Positions 1 through 8,506 of a stretch of DNA of 64,000 nt are shown here, piece by piece (positions within the stretch are counted from its first letter, which is position 1; each line of letters opens with the position of its first letter). The notes below the pieces were generated by a model. That model was not told the origin of the DNA and searched no databases. It saw only the letters and a program-made list of their open reading frames with translations. The stretch spans positions 28,501-92,500 of the forward strand of contig NZ_CP040058.1 in the NCBI RefSeq assembly GCF_005280655.1, in the 5' to 3' direction. The stretch comes from Anaerostipes rhamnosivorans. GTDB lineage: Bacteria > Bacillota > Clostridia > Lachnospirales > Lachnospiraceae. The position numbers were made by a program, and so were the translations under genes.

Positions 1-398
1 GCAGATAATAGTTTTTCACATTCTTCTGGTTTGCAGAGAATATCAGTGATCTGCATTAGTTCTTGTATTGTGTCATCTTCCTTACATGCAATCCCGATCA
101 CATAGAACACGGTCTCTCCGTTATAATCTATGCCTTCAGGAAAATGTGCAATGCAGATTCCGGATCTTAATACCTGGCTTAAGGAGTTTTCAGTCCCATG
201 GGGGATTGCAACGCCGAACCCTAAATATGTATTGTGTTCAAGTTCACGTTCCAGCATGCTGTCCTCATATCCAGGTCTTACATATCCGTTTGACACAAGA
301 AGTCTGCCTGCAATGCGGATCGATTCTTGTTTTGCCGCACTTGGAAGTCCCCACGCTATGTTGTTTAAGAATTCATCATTAAGAAGTTTGCCGGCCAT
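1..398 (-). CDS. PTS EIIA component, fructose/mannitol family (3' end outside window)
   Basis: The reverse strand reads an open frame from an ATG at 398 to the window edge, so the C-terminus is missing. The visible 132 residues contain GVAIPHGT near residues 62-69; His67 is the expected phospho-acceptor of mannitol/fructose-type EIIA proteins. An AGGAGAGG ribosome site sits five bases before the ATG. The protein would carry phosphate from HPr to a partner EIIB in the cytoplasm. It is divergent from the PRD regulator at 712. Its partner EIIB/EIIC genes must be beyond the left edge or elsewhere, so the sugar cannot be named. Family assignment is firm, substrate unknown. Confidence 0.85.
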   Translation of the reverse strand, partial: MAGKLLNDEFLNNIAWGLPSAAKQESIRIAGRLLVSNGYVRPGYEDSMLERELEHNTYLGFGVAIPHGTENSLSQVLRSGICIAHFPEGIDYNGETVFYVIGIACKEDDTIQELMQITDILCKPEECEKLLS

Positions 399-452
399 GC
401 TCACCTCTCCTTTGTTGTGCAGCGGCCATTTCCCGGTTGGCTGCTGTTTGCT

Positions 453-464
453 ATAAACGTTTAT
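453..464. promoter_or_regulatory. 12-bp perfect palindrome, cre-like operator candidate
   Basis: ATAAACGTTTAT is a perfect palindrome centred on CG. It lies between the leftward promoter and the EIIA start codon, where a bound repressor would block transcription. The core AAACGTTT agrees with the centre of CcpA cre and other LacI-family operators, but the outer TG and CA of cre are missing. A similar core occurs at 2996-3009. Assignment to CcpA is inference. Confidence 0.35.
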
Positions 465-472
465 CTGTATTT

Positions 473-502
473 ATCATAGCTTATGTATTGTACAAATGTA
501 AA
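473..502 (-). promoter_or_regulatory. Promoter for the leftward EIIA gene
   Basis: On the reverse strand TTTACA (497-502) and TATGAT (473-478) are separated by 18 bases, about 75 bases before the EIIA ATG. This is the only strong sigma-A-like pair seen in the 313-base gap 399-711. Apart from this and the palindrome at 453-464, the gap shows nothing recognisable, and the rightward promoter of the regulator at 712 is not obvious. Confidence 0.5.
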
Positions 503-711
503 TACAGACTAATGCTATCTTTTTCATCGGGAGTTGTGACATAATTTTGTTTCAGACTATGGATCAAAAGGTTTTATTGGCTTTCTACGGCTAATGTGGA
601 TCACAGGATATGATATAAAAAATTTCTTTTAATGGAAGTAAATCATTCTTTTTTAATGTTCACTGTTAGAGTAGTATTAAATTAGACTGTTACGGTTTTA
701 TTAGAGAGAAA

Positions 712-2820
712 ATGGGGGTATTTGGGATGAATCAGCGAAGTACTGAGATTGTACAATTATTGAGCAAAGAGAAAGATGAGATTACGGTCTCCAGATTTGC
801 AGAATATTTTCAGGTGTCTCAAAAAACCATTCGCAATGATCTGAAGGAGATTAATTCAATCCTAAACCAGAATAAAAGAGAAGAAGTTTTGATCAACAGC
901 GGCGGGAAGATCAATCCACCTGGAAACTTTAAAGAATCATTGCCGATACTGCTGGAAGGTGATCTATACAGCTATAGATTATCAAAGGAGGAGCGTAAGC
1001 AGGTAGCATCGGCTATGATAGTAAATTCTGTAGATTATATCACTCTTGCAACCATTGCAGATCATTTATTTGTGAGCAGAGCAACAGTGATCAATGATTT
1101 AAAAGATATCAAAGCATTTATAAGGGAAGGGAACTTAGAGGTGGTTTCTCATGCCAATAAGGGGCTTCGTATAGAAGGTTCCGAAAGTAAAAAAAGAGAA
1201 TTCCTTTTTAATGTTCTTCGTCCTTCTCTTTGTTTATATGACAATCATAAAAATGTTGTAGCTAAACATGTCAGTGTACAGGCAGGTGACAGCAGCGTAA
1301 TACAAAAAATACTTGGAGAGCAGGAACAACGTTATAAAAAGTATTTGGATGATAATTCTTTCCGTGAGATTGTTTTGTATTTAAGAATTATGGTGAATCG
1401 TAACCAAACAGAAGAATTTTTAGAGCCACAGGTGGATACCAATAGCGAAAATTACATGTTTGCTTTAGATACACTAAAATATATTTCCCAGTATTGTGAT
1501 GTCGTTACAACAGAAAATGATATAAAGTATCTTAGCAGCTTTATGGATAATGTACGCTTTAGGAACAATAACAAATTTAGTAAAAAAACAGTTATTATTC
1601 AAATGATCACAAGGCAATATATTTCTGATATTTCTTCAGAACTAGGAATTGATTTGAATACAGATTATGATTTTTTTGAAAATTTATCTAATCATCTGGA
1701 ATCTATATTTTCTGCACCCCCCATTGACTATCAGGAAGTGGATATGATAAATGAGGTGCTTGAAGATAACCAGGATGTACTTGAGGCAGTCATTAATCAG
1801 ATGTCTGTCATATACCAATATACAGAGCGTAAATTGAATGAAATAGAAATAAAATATATTGCAGTTCATGTATGTGCTGCCATTGAACGAAAGAAAAATA
1901 AGGAGGTAGCTTTCCGTGTGATCGTGGCTTGTCATGCAGGGATAGGAACATCCAGACTACTACTCGAAAAGTTGAAACGGCATTTTAAATTTCGGGTTGT
2001 GGATGTGATTTCCGCCCATGAAGCAATGAACCTTGACCCTAATTCAGCTGACTTCGTAATTTCTACAGTGCCATTGGAATGTTGTCCGTTAGAGCATGTT
2101 GTGGTCTCAGCAGCTTTCAGTGATGCAGATTATATTCGTGTAGGTAATAGAATTGATGCACTGAGGAATGGCAGAAATCTTCCAGTCAGAATGGATGAAA
2201 ATGGACTGAGTGCGAAAGGTTTGATCGATGAAGTCCGTCCGTTGGTATACAGCATGATTGAGCCAGATGATGTAGCAAAGGACTTTATGAAGGAACTCCG
2301 AAGAGTGATCCGAAGCTATTTTAAACAGTCTGCAGAACATGAGGCGGAGATTTTATCGCCATACCTGCATCATTTACTGCCGGCTACGAATATTGAAGTA
2401 AATGTAGAGTGTGAGGACTGGAAGGATGCAGTGCGTAAGTCAGGTGAGAAGCTTGTGGAAAGAGGTTATATTGAACCAAGATACATAGATGCAATGGTCC
2501 ACAGTATAGAGGAATATGGCTCTTATGTTGTATTGTCAAAAGGGTTTGCCATGCCCCATGCAAAAGTAGAAGAAGGCAGTATCCGTCTTGGCATGCACCT
2601 GATTCGCTTAAAAGAGCCGGTACCATTTGGTGTGGAAGAACTGGATCCCATAGAGTTTGTATGCTGTTTGAGCGCCATTGATCATAAGAGTTACCTGAAG
2701 GCTTTTTTCAGTTTGGTAAATATGCTGAGGGATGACGGTTACAGACAGCTTCTTCATGAGGCAGAGGACCCTGAAGAAATGTCAAGAATTATTGAGAAAT
2801 ATGAACACAGCACTGTTTAA
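712..2820 (+). CDS. PRD-domain transcription regulator (BglG/MtlR type) with EIIB- and EIIA-like domains
   Basis: A 702-residue regulator of the family that couples PTS activity to transcription. The order is an N-terminal helix-turn-helix (about residues 5-60, with VSQKTIRNDL), a second HTH (about 90-160), PRD domains (about 180-395), an EIIB-like segment with VACHAGIGTS (Cys407) and an EIIA-like domain with FAMPHAK (His616). Phosphorylation of PRD histidines, Cys and His by PTS proteins normally sets its activity. It immediately precedes the PTS operon 3047-11401, its likely target. The start may be the ATG at 727, preceded by a GGGGG run, rather than 712; the difference is five residues. 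It acts as a DNA-binding activator in relatives (MtlR, LicR); the specific inducer is unknown. Confidence 0.85.
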   Translation: MGVFGMNQRSTEIVQLLSKEKDEITVSRFAEYFQVSQKTIRNDLKEINSILNQNKREEVLINSGGKINPPGNFKESLPILLEGDLYSYRLSKEERKQVASAMIVNSVDYITLATIADHLFVSRATVINDLKDIKAFIREGNLEVVSHANKGLRIEGSESKKREFLFNVLRPSLCLYDNHKNVVAKHVSVQAGDSSVIQKILGEQEQRYKKYLDDNSFREIVLYLRIMVNRNQTEEFLEPQVDTNSENYMFALDTLKYISQYCDVVTTENDIKYLSSFMDNVRFRNNNKFSKKTVIIQMITRQYISDISSELGIDLNTDYDFFENLSNHLESIFSAPPIDYQEVDMINEVLEDNQDVLEAVINQMSVIYQYTERKLNEIEIKYIAVHVCAAIERKKNKEVAFRVIVACHAGIGTSRLLLEKLKRHFKFRVVDVISAHEAMNLDPNSADFVISTVPLECCPLEHVVVSAAFSDADYIRVGNRIDALRNGRNLPVRMDENGLSAKGLIDEVRPLVYSMIEPDDVAKDFMKELRRVIRSYFKQSAEHEAEILSPYLHHLLPATNIEVNVECEDWKDAVRKSGEKLVERGYIEPRYIDAMVHSIEEYGSYVVLSKGFAMPHAKVEEGSIRLGMHLIRLKEPVPFGVEELDPIEFVCCLSAIDHKSYLKAFFSLVNMLRDDGYRQLLHEAEDPEEMSRIIEKYEHSTV

Positions 2821-2840
2821 ATAAGTTGAAATAAATGGTC

Positions 2841-2905
2841 GAATTTATTTCCTGGATGGGAAATAGATTCGGCTGATTTATTTTATTTCCAGCTGTGGAA
2901 ATGAA
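2841..2905 (+). promoter_or_regulatory. Twin hairpins with matching stems before the PTS operon
   Basis: Two inverted repeats follow each other in the 226-base gap between the regulator and EIIC. The first (2841-2870) pairs 12 bases around a 6-base loop, with one G-U pair. The second (2882-2905) pairs 9 bases around another 6-base loop. Both share the arms ATTTCC and GGAAAT. Neither is followed by a T run, so they are poor terminators. They are plausible paired operators for the PRD regulator or an RNA control element. Confidence 0.4.
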
Positions 2906-2995
2906 TTTGACCGGACTAAATTCTTTCCTAAGAGGGGAAGTACCTTTCACTGTTTTTGATTTTATATGAATGATAATATGAAACTGTAAACAAGA

Positions 2996-3009
2996 GATAA
3001 AACGTTTGG
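2996..3009. promoter_or_regulatory. cre-like site upstream of the PTS EIIC
   Basis: The core TAAAACGTTTGG matches the central WAARCGYTW of the CcpA cre consensus, while the outer TG and CA bases do not match. It sits about 40 bases upstream of the EIIC start, consistent with catabolite repression of a sugar operon. Prediction only. Confidence 0.3.
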
Positions 3010-3046
3010 CCAACAATCTCGGAGAAAATTAAAATTGGAGGTACAT

Positions 3047-4312
3047 ATGGAAATACTATTAAAATTTTTTCAAGGGTTCGTAAATTTAGGAGCGGTTGTT
3101 CTTCTCCCGGTGGTAATTGCAATATTGGGCATTTTCTTTGGTATGAAAATCGGGCGGGCGATCAAAGCAGGTTTATTGGTAGGGATTGGTTTCCAAGGAC
3201 TCGTTTTAGCAGTAAATTTATTAATTACATCGGTGACGCCTGCAATGGAGTATTACGAAAAGCTGGGATCCGGCTATGATACTTTAGAGATAGGATTTGC
3301 GGCACTTGGCGCAGCGTCTTGGACCGTGCCATTTGCAGTATTGGTAATTCCGGCGATCATTTTTGTAAATCTTATTCTAGTTCGTCTTAAAATCACAAAG
3401 GTATTAAATGTTGATATTTGGAATTTCATGCACTTTCTCGTGCCGGGTGCTCTTGCCTATAGTTTATCCGGAAGCGCGGTGATCGGATTTATAACAGCTT
3501 TGGCATGTGGTGTGATCGTTCTCTTCTTTGGACAGTGGGTTGCAAAACCTTGGCAGGAGTTCTTTGGGCTTGAAGGAACAACATGTACCTGTCTCTGCTT
3601 TGTCGCATGGGCATATCCAATCTCATACGGATTGAATAAGATCATTGATAAAATTCCTGGCCTTAATAAAGTAGATTTAGATATGACAAAAATCGGTGAT
3701 AAACTAGGCGTGTTTGGAGACCCTGCGATGATCGGTGTGTTTGTAGGTGCGTTCCTGGGAATTATTACAAAGCAAAGCCCAGGAGAGATTCTTACAATGG
3801 CTATGGGTGTTGCGGCAGCCATGGTACTGATCCCGAGAATGGTATCTATCATGATGGAAGGTCTATCTCCAATGGGACAGGCGGCGAACGACTATATGCA
3901 CAGAAAAATTGGTGAAGACGCAGATATATACATAGGTATGGATATTGCACTTGGTCTTGGAGATCCGGCATGTATTACATGTACTGCTATCATGATTCCG
4001 GTTACCATCCTTCTTGTATTTTTGGTACCTGGTATGAGATTTTTCCCGCTCAGCCTTTTAGCTGAAATCTGTTATATGACACCGATGGTCGTATTAAGCA
4101 GTAAAGGAAATCTATTCAGATCCCTTCTTGGTATGACTGTTATGATGTACTTAACACTTTTCCTGGCAAATATGTTTATTCCGGAAGCTACACAGATGAT
4201 GTCTGCTACAAATGTGGATTTTGGAAAACTTGTGACAGCATCTCACTTTGGATGGAATCCTGGCAACCTAATCGTATCATTTATTCATAGAATTATGATG
4301 ATGATTGGATAA
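3047..4312 (+). CDS. PTS galactitol-type transporter, EIIC subunit
   Basis: A 421-residue polytopic membrane protein of the EIIC-Gat family, which forms the sugar channel of a phosphotransferase system. Several long hydrophobic helices are evident, and the conserved stretches VDIWNFMHFLVPGAL and IGMDIALGLGDPA resemble GatC and the second EIIC in this window at 31989. The ATG at 3047 was chosen because GGAGG lies five bases upstream; an in-frame TTG at 3035 overlaps that site and is unlikely. EIIA and EIIB genes follow directly. The substrate is probably a polyol, since dehydrogenases follow, but galactitol itself is not proven. Confidence 0.88.
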   Translation: MEILLKFFQGFVNLGAVVLLPVVIAILGIFFGMKIGRAIKAGLLVGIGFQGLVLAVNLLITSVTPAMEYYEKLGSGYDTLEIGFAALGAASWTVPFAVLVIPAIIFVNLILVRLKITKVLNVDIWNFMHFLVPGALAYSLSGSAVIGFITALACGVIVLFFGQWVAKPWQEFFGLEGTTCTCLCFVAWAYPISYGLNKIIDKIPGLNKVDLDMTKIGDKLGVFGDPAMIGVFVGAFLGIITKQSPGEILTMAMGVAAAMVLIPRMVSIMMEGLSPMGQAANDYMHRKIGEDADIYIGMDIALGLGDPACITCTAIMIPVTILLVFLVPGMRFFPLSLLAEICYMTPMVVLSSKGNLFRSLLGMTVMMYLTLFLANMFIPEATQMMSATNVDFGKLVTASHFGWNPGNLIVSFIHRIMMMIG

Positions 4313-4326
4313 GAGAGGGGAGTTCA

Positions 4327-4767
4327 ATGAAAACGAAATATTTGGTTATTCACGGATCAGCCGACAGTAGTGAACAAGCAATCAAACTATGTGGAGACGC
4401 CTTATATAAAGCAGGTATAGTCAGTAAAGATTTTGGGAATCTGTGTGCCGAGCGTGAAAAAAATTTTCCAACAGGACTTCCTACAGAAATTCCTACGGCA
4501 ATCCCTCATGTAAAAGATGAAGGAATTTCACAGAATGCAATTTGTTTGCTGAAATTGGACGGTCCAGTAACATTTAAGAGGTTGGATGATGATACAGAGG
4601 AAGTAAAAACAGATATGATTTTTAATCTGGCGATTAAGGATGCAAACGAGCATTTAACAGTACTTCAAAAAATGATGGCATTTTTAAATAATCCTGAAGT
4701 TTTATCAATATGCAAAAACCTTTCAAATGAAGAAACAGAGATTTATTTGCAGGAACAATTAGGATGA
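4327..4767 (+). CDS. PTS EIIA component, galactitol/fructose family
   Basis: This 146-residue cytoplasmic protein passes phosphate from HPr to EIIB. The phospho-acceptor is His61 in the segment TAIPHVKDE. A GAGGGGAG ribosome site precedes the ATG, and the gene starts 14 bases after EIIC. The domain is close to the EIIA at 31189 and to the EIIA-like tail of the regulator at 712, in line with a shared family. Separate EIIA, EIIB and EIIC genes are the usual arrangement of galactitol-type systems. Confidence 0.88.
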   Translation: MKTKYLVIHGSADSSEQAIKLCGDALYKAGIVSKDFGNLCAEREKNFPTGLPTEIPTAIPHVKDEGISQNAICLLKLDGPVTFKRLDDDTEEVKTDMIFNLAIKDANEHLTVLQKMMAFLNNPEVLSICKNLSNEETEIYLQEQLG

Positions 4768-4795
4768 GAACAAGTCATAGTAAAGGAGAAGAATT

Positions 4796-5095
4796 ATGGC
4801 AAAAGAGGTAAAAGTATTAGTAGCGTGTGGCAGCGGTGTTGCAACATCCACAATCGCACAGGAAGAAATTAAGGAAATTGCAAAAAATGCTGGCGTTAAA
4901 ATAAGATTGATGAAGGGGACGATTTCTGAGGTTCCCACAAAGCAAAAAGATGTAGATGTAGTATTTACTACTGCAAATTACCGTAATCCTCTTGAGAAAC
5001 CATATCTCAGTGTATTTGGGCTTGTTTCTGGAATTAATAAAGAAGCAACAAAGAAGAAAGTTGAAGAGTTGCTTAAAACTATTTCAGAGGAGTAA
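4796..5095 (+). CDS. PTS EIIB component, galactitol type
   Basis: A 99-residue cytoplasmic phosphocarrier. The N-terminal strand and P-loop KVLVACGSGVATST carry Cys11, the residue phosphorylated by EIIA and used to phosphorylate the incoming sugar on EIIC. Its length and single-domain form match GatB. A good AAAGGAG site precedes the ATG. It completes the EIIC-EIIA-EIIB set encoded by 3047-5095. Confidence 0.9.
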   Translation: MAKEVKVLVACGSGVATSTIAQEEIKEIAKNAGVKIRLMKGTISEVPTKQKDVDVVFTTANYRNPLEKPYLSVFGLVSGINKEATKKKVEELLKTISEE

Positions 5096-5132
5096 GAGTA
5101 AGCTGAAGATGGAAAGGATCAGGTGGAAATAG

Positions 5133-6182
5133 ATGAAAGCAGGAGTTTTACACGCAAGAGATGATATCAGATATGAAGACGTACAGACTCCCAGGCCGGA
5201 GGCTGGAGAAGTACTTGTGAAAGTAAAATATTCTGGGATCTGCGGATCAGATGTACCCAGAGTGAATGAGAACGGGGCGCATTTTTACCCAGTCATCCTT
5301 GGACATGAGTTTTCAGGAATTGTCGAGGAAACGGGAGAGGGCGTGACAAAAGTCCGGAAAGGCCAGCGGGTAGCTGGCGCTCCGCTGGTTCCATGTATGA
5401 AATGCGAAGATTGTCTCAAGGGTAATTATGCACTTTGCAAGCATTATAGTTTTATTGGGACAAGACAAGCAGGCAGCTTTGCAGAATATGTCTGTCTTCC
5501 AGAGCAAAATGTGGTTCCTTTTAAGGATACAGTATCTTTTGAACAAGGTGCATTGTTTGAACCCGCAGCAGTTGCTCTTCATGGATTACAGTGTCTTCCT
5601 TATGAAGGAGGAAAAACGGTTGCAGTTCTGGGAGGCGGGACCATCGGATTGCTTGTCATGCAATGGGCAAATATTTTCGGAGCAGCAAAGACCGTTGTAT
5701 TTGATATTGATGATGACAAAATTGAACTGGCAAAACAGATGGGCGCAGCCGATGGCATAAACACCTTGAAGGAAGGATTTATGGAAAAGGCAATGGAGCT
5801 GACGGGCCAAAAAGGCTTTGATTATATTTATGAAACTGCAGGAAGTACCATTACGATGAAGATGGCGTATGAACTGGCAGCAAATAAAGCCGGAATCTGT
5901 TATATAGGAAAGCCTACAAGAGAACTAACATTTTCTGTGGAAGAATGGGAAAACATGAATCGTAAGGAGTTTACTCTGACCGGATCCTGGTTATCTTATT
6001 CTGCGCCATTCCCCGGACACGAATGGAATTGTGTGGCACATTATTTTGCAACGGGACAGCTAAAAGGGGAAGAATCCCTGATCTTTAAAAAGCTGCCGTT
6101 ATCCAGGATCTCAGAAGGTTTTGAGATGTTTAAGACTCGTGGTGCAGTAAAAGGAAAGATTTTAATCGACAGTGAAAGATAA
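5133..6182 (+). CDS. Zinc-dependent polyol-phosphate dehydrogenase, GatD-like (copy 1)
   Basis: A 349-residue medium-chain alcohol dehydrogenase. Catalytic zinc ligands are visible as Cys37 (GICGSD) and His58-Glu59 (GHEF). The structural zinc site is Cys88, Cys91, Cys94 and Cys102. The NAD(P)-binding Rossmann motif is VLGGGTIG. In galactitol and sorbitol pathways this family oxidises the imported hexitol phosphate to a ketose phosphate. It follows EIIB in the same operon. A second enzyme of the same family lies at 6863, so the two probably attack different carbons or different substrates. Exact substrate unknown. Confidence 0.85.
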   Translation: MKAGVLHARDDIRYEDVQTPRPEAGEVLVKVKYSGICGSDVPRVNENGAHFYPVILGHEFSGIVEETGEGVTKVRKGQRVAGAPLVPCMKCEDCLKGNYALCKHYSFIGTRQAGSFAEYVCLPEQNVVPFKDTVSFEQGALFEPAAVALHGLQCLPYEGGKTVAVLGGGTIGLLVMQWANIFGAAKTVVFDIDDDKIELAKQMGAADGINTLKEGFMEKAMELTGQKGFDYIYETAGSTITMKMAYELAANKAGICYIGKPTRELTFSVEEWENMNRKEFTLTGSWLSYSAPFPGHEWNCVAHYFATGQLKGEESLIFKKLPLSRISEGFEMFKTRGAVKGKILIDSER

Positions 6183-6215
6183 ATGTCCGAACCGATAAAA
6201 GAAAGAGGTATGACA

Positions 6216-6866
6216 GTGAAAGATATGAAATTATCTCCGTCAATCTTCGCAGCAGACTTAGGAGAGTTAAAAAAACAGATCAAAGAATTAGAAGACAGTA
6301 ACATAGATTTTATCCATGTGGATGTGATGGATGGACATTTTGTAGAAAGAATGGCATTTGGAGCAGATCACATCAAAGCATTAAAATCAATGACTCATAT
6401 CCCATTGGATGTCCATTTAATGATAGAACATCCGGAACTGCATATTGAGAGCATTGCAGATGCAGGGGCGGATATTATAACAATCCATCAAGAATCTACA
6501 GCAAGGGTATTAAGCTGTTTACATAAAATCCGTAATAGAGGTATCAAGGCAGGAATTGTGTTAAGTCCGGGAACACCGGAAGAAACGATCAAGTATTTAT
6601 TAGATGATTTGGATATGATTCTTTTAATGAGTGTAAATCCAGGAGAGGGCGGTCAGCACTTCTTAGGTTCTGTCGTGGATAAAATAAAAAATGTAAAAGC
6701 AATGGTTGGAGATAGAGATATTGATATTGAAGTAGATGGAAGTATTGATAATAAGACGATAAAGCCATGTTATGAAGCGGGGGCAAATGTATTTGTATCC
6801 GGCGGATATTTATTCCAAGGTATCAAGGAGCATACAGAGACTTTAAGAAAGGCTGTGAAGGAATGA
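6216..6866 (+). CDS. Ribulose-phosphate 3-epimerase-like (TIM barrel)
   Basis: Hallmarks of the family are visible: LSPSIFAADLGEL at the N-terminus, HVDVMDGHFV with metal-binding His and Asp, DVHLMIEHPE, and MSVNPGEGGQ near the active site. The enzyme inverts C3 of a ketose phosphate. In this operon an allulose-6-phosphate to fructose-6-phosphate role (AlsE-like) is as likely as a pentulose role. Canonical enzymes have NPGFGGQ; here the Phe is Glu. The GTG at 6216 was chosen because AAAGAGG ends seven bases before it. ATGs at 6183, 6210 and 6225 are in frame. The stop overlaps the next start (ATGA). Confidence 0.8.
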   Translation: MKDMKLSPSIFAADLGELKKQIKELEDSNIDFIHVDVMDGHFVERMAFGADHIKALKSMTHIPLDVHLMIEHPELHIESIADAGADIITIHQESTARVLSCLHKIRNRGIKAGIVLSPGTPEETIKYLLDDLDMILLMSVNPGEGGQHFLGSVVDKIKNVKAMVGDRDIDIEVDGSIDNKTIKPCYEAGANVFVSGGYLFQGIKEHTETLRKAVKE

Positions 6867-7912
6867 AAGCATTAACATTTTATGACGTCCAAGATTTAAG
6901 ATATGAAGAAGTACCCGATCCTAAAATTGAAAAAGACGATGACGTTATTGTAAAAGTGAAGGCCGTTGGGATTTGCGGTTCGGATATTGCAAGATACCGT
7001 AGTTTAGGACCTTACGTAAAAGGGAATGTCTGGGGGCATGAGTTTTCAGGAGAAGTTATAGAAATTGGTTCTGCAGTCACAGAGTTAACAGTAGGTGACC
7101 GTGTGGTAGGCTGTCCGAATATGGTTTGCCATGAATGTGGATATTGTAAAAGCGGACATCCGTCAAGATGTGAATCATTAAATACAATTGGAGCTTATGT
7201 ACCTGGTGCATTTGCAGAGTATATTAAAATGCCGGCTGTCAACCTTGTTAAAATGGTGGAAGGCATGACATACGAACAAGGAGCGTTAGTAGAGCCGGCA
7301 ACGGTTGCTATCCATGGATTATATCAGACAAAAATTAAAATGGGATATGAAGTTGCCGTTGTTGGATGTGGAAATATTGGACTTATGGCAATTCAATGGG
7401 CCAAAGCATTTGGAGCAAAGAAAGTGTTTGCCATTGATATTGACGCTGCACAATTACAAGTTGCACAGAAATTTGGCGCCGATGTGTTAATTAATTCTAC
7501 AGATATTGATTTTCATGATGAAATCAGAAAGTATGGAAATGGAGTGGACTTAGCTATCGAATCTGCAGGGAACCCTTTTACTGCTGCAAGAGTGCTTGGA
7601 TTGCCCCGTAAAGGCGGAGAAGTTGTATATATGGGAATTCCATATGCGGATGTACCAATTCCAAGATTCTATTTTGAAAAAATTATGAGAAATGAATTAA
7701 ATATTATCGGATCCTGGTGTACTATTTCTGCACCATATCCAGGAAAAGAATGGATGAATGCAGTGGAGTATATCGGAAACAAGAAGGTTGATGTTCTTGG
7801 CATGGTGACTCATAGAGTTAATCTGAGCGAAGGTCCTCACATGTTTAAAAAGATTATTTCCAATCCTAAAGGATATGGAAAAGTGCTTTTATATCCGGAA
7901 GAAATCATGTAA
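6863..7912 (+). CDS. Zinc-dependent polyol dehydrogenase, GatD-like (copy 2)
   Basis: Second medium-chain zinc dehydrogenase of the operon, 349 residues, the same length as copy 1. Catalytic zinc ligands are Cys38, His59 and Glu60. Structural zinc ligands are Cys89, Cys92, Cys95 and Cys103. The coenzyme site is VVGCGNIG. The ATGA overlap with the epimerase implies translational coupling. It shares the C-terminal segment around SW(L/C)(S/T)(Y/I)SAP(F/Y)PG with copy 1, which suggests an old duplication. Having both in one operon suggests oxidation at two positions or of two epimeric polyols. Confidence 0.85.
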   Translation: MKALTFYDVQDLRYEEVPDPKIEKDDDVIVKVKAVGICGSDIARYRSLGPYVKGNVWGHEFSGEVIEIGSAVTELTVGDRVVGCPNMVCHECGYCKSGHPSRCESLNTIGAYVPGAFAEYIKMPAVNLVKMVEGMTYEQGALVEPATVAIHGLYQTKIKMGYEVAVVGCGNIGLMAIQWAKAFGAKKVFAIDIDAAQLQVAQKFGADVLINSTDIDFHDEIRKYGNGVDLAIESAGNPFTAARVLGLPRKGGEVVYMGIPYADVPIPRFYFEKIMRNELNIIGSWCTISAPYPGKEWMNAVEYIGNKKVDVLGMVTHRVNLSEGPHMFKKIISNPKGYGKVLLYPEEIM

Positions 7913-7925
7913 AGAAGGTGTTATT

Positions 7926-8465
7926 TTGGGAACGAGAGTAATTATAACAGAGCTTGAACAAGCTGCTAAAAAAATTCCTGAGAATCAGATTCAAAATCTG
8001 ATTCAAAAAATCAAGACTCATCGAAGAATTTTTGTTTATGGGACAGGAAGATCAGGTTTGATGTTAAAAGCGCTTGCAATGAGACTGATGCAGATCGGTT
8101 TGGATGCATATGTAGTCGGAGAGACAACAACACCGTCGGTGGAAAAGGGAGACTTACTGATTGCAGCTTCTGCTTCGGGGGAAACAAGCAGTGTCTGTAT
8201 GACTGTGCAGTCTGCAAAGAAACAGGGTGCAGATTTGGTTGTGATTTCAGCATCATCAGAATCCACATTGGGAAAAATTCAGACACCAGACATTACAATT
8301 AGTTCTGCAACAAAATTTTCGACATCTGATGCAAGTATACAGCCGCTTGGAAGTTTATTTGAACAAATGCTGCTTATAGTGTTTGACGCGGCAATTCTTG
8401 AAATGAGTCAGGAAGATAAAGGAAGTAATGATGATATGGCAAAGAGACATGCAAGCCTGGAGTAG
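7926..8465 (+). CDS. SIS-domain 6-phospho-3-hexuloisomerase-like protein
   Basis: A 179-residue SIS-domain protein with the fold signature YGTGRSG (about residues 38-44), the GETTTP loop and ASASGET phosphosugar-binding segment, and a C-terminal RHASLE typical of 6-phospho-3-hexuloisomerases (HxlB/PHI). PHI converts arabino-3-hexulose-6-phosphate to fructose-6-phosphate. No hexulose-6-phosphate synthase is nearby, so formaldehyde fixation is not implied. The TTG at 7926 is the likely start because AGAAGGTG lies just upstream. An upstream ATG at 7875 would overlap the dehydrogenase and lacks a ribosome site. Confidence 0.82.
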   Translation: MGTRVIITELEQAAKKIPENQIQNLIQKIKTHRRIFVYGTGRSGLMLKALAMRLMQIGLDAYVVGETTTPSVEKGDLLIAASASGETSSVCMTVQSAKKQGADLVVISASSESTLGKIQTPDITISSATKFSTSDASIQPLGSLFEQMLLIVFDAAILEMSQEDKGSNDDMAKRHASLE

Positions 8466-8506
8466 CAGAAGATATATCATCTGGGAAGAAAACGAGGAGA
8501 ATCAAA

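Noticed and set aside
7926..8465. Ribulose-monophosphate formaldehyde fixation
   Set aside because: A PHI-like protein is present but no hexulose-6-phosphate synthase; the Rpe-like protein carries epimerase rather than HPS features.
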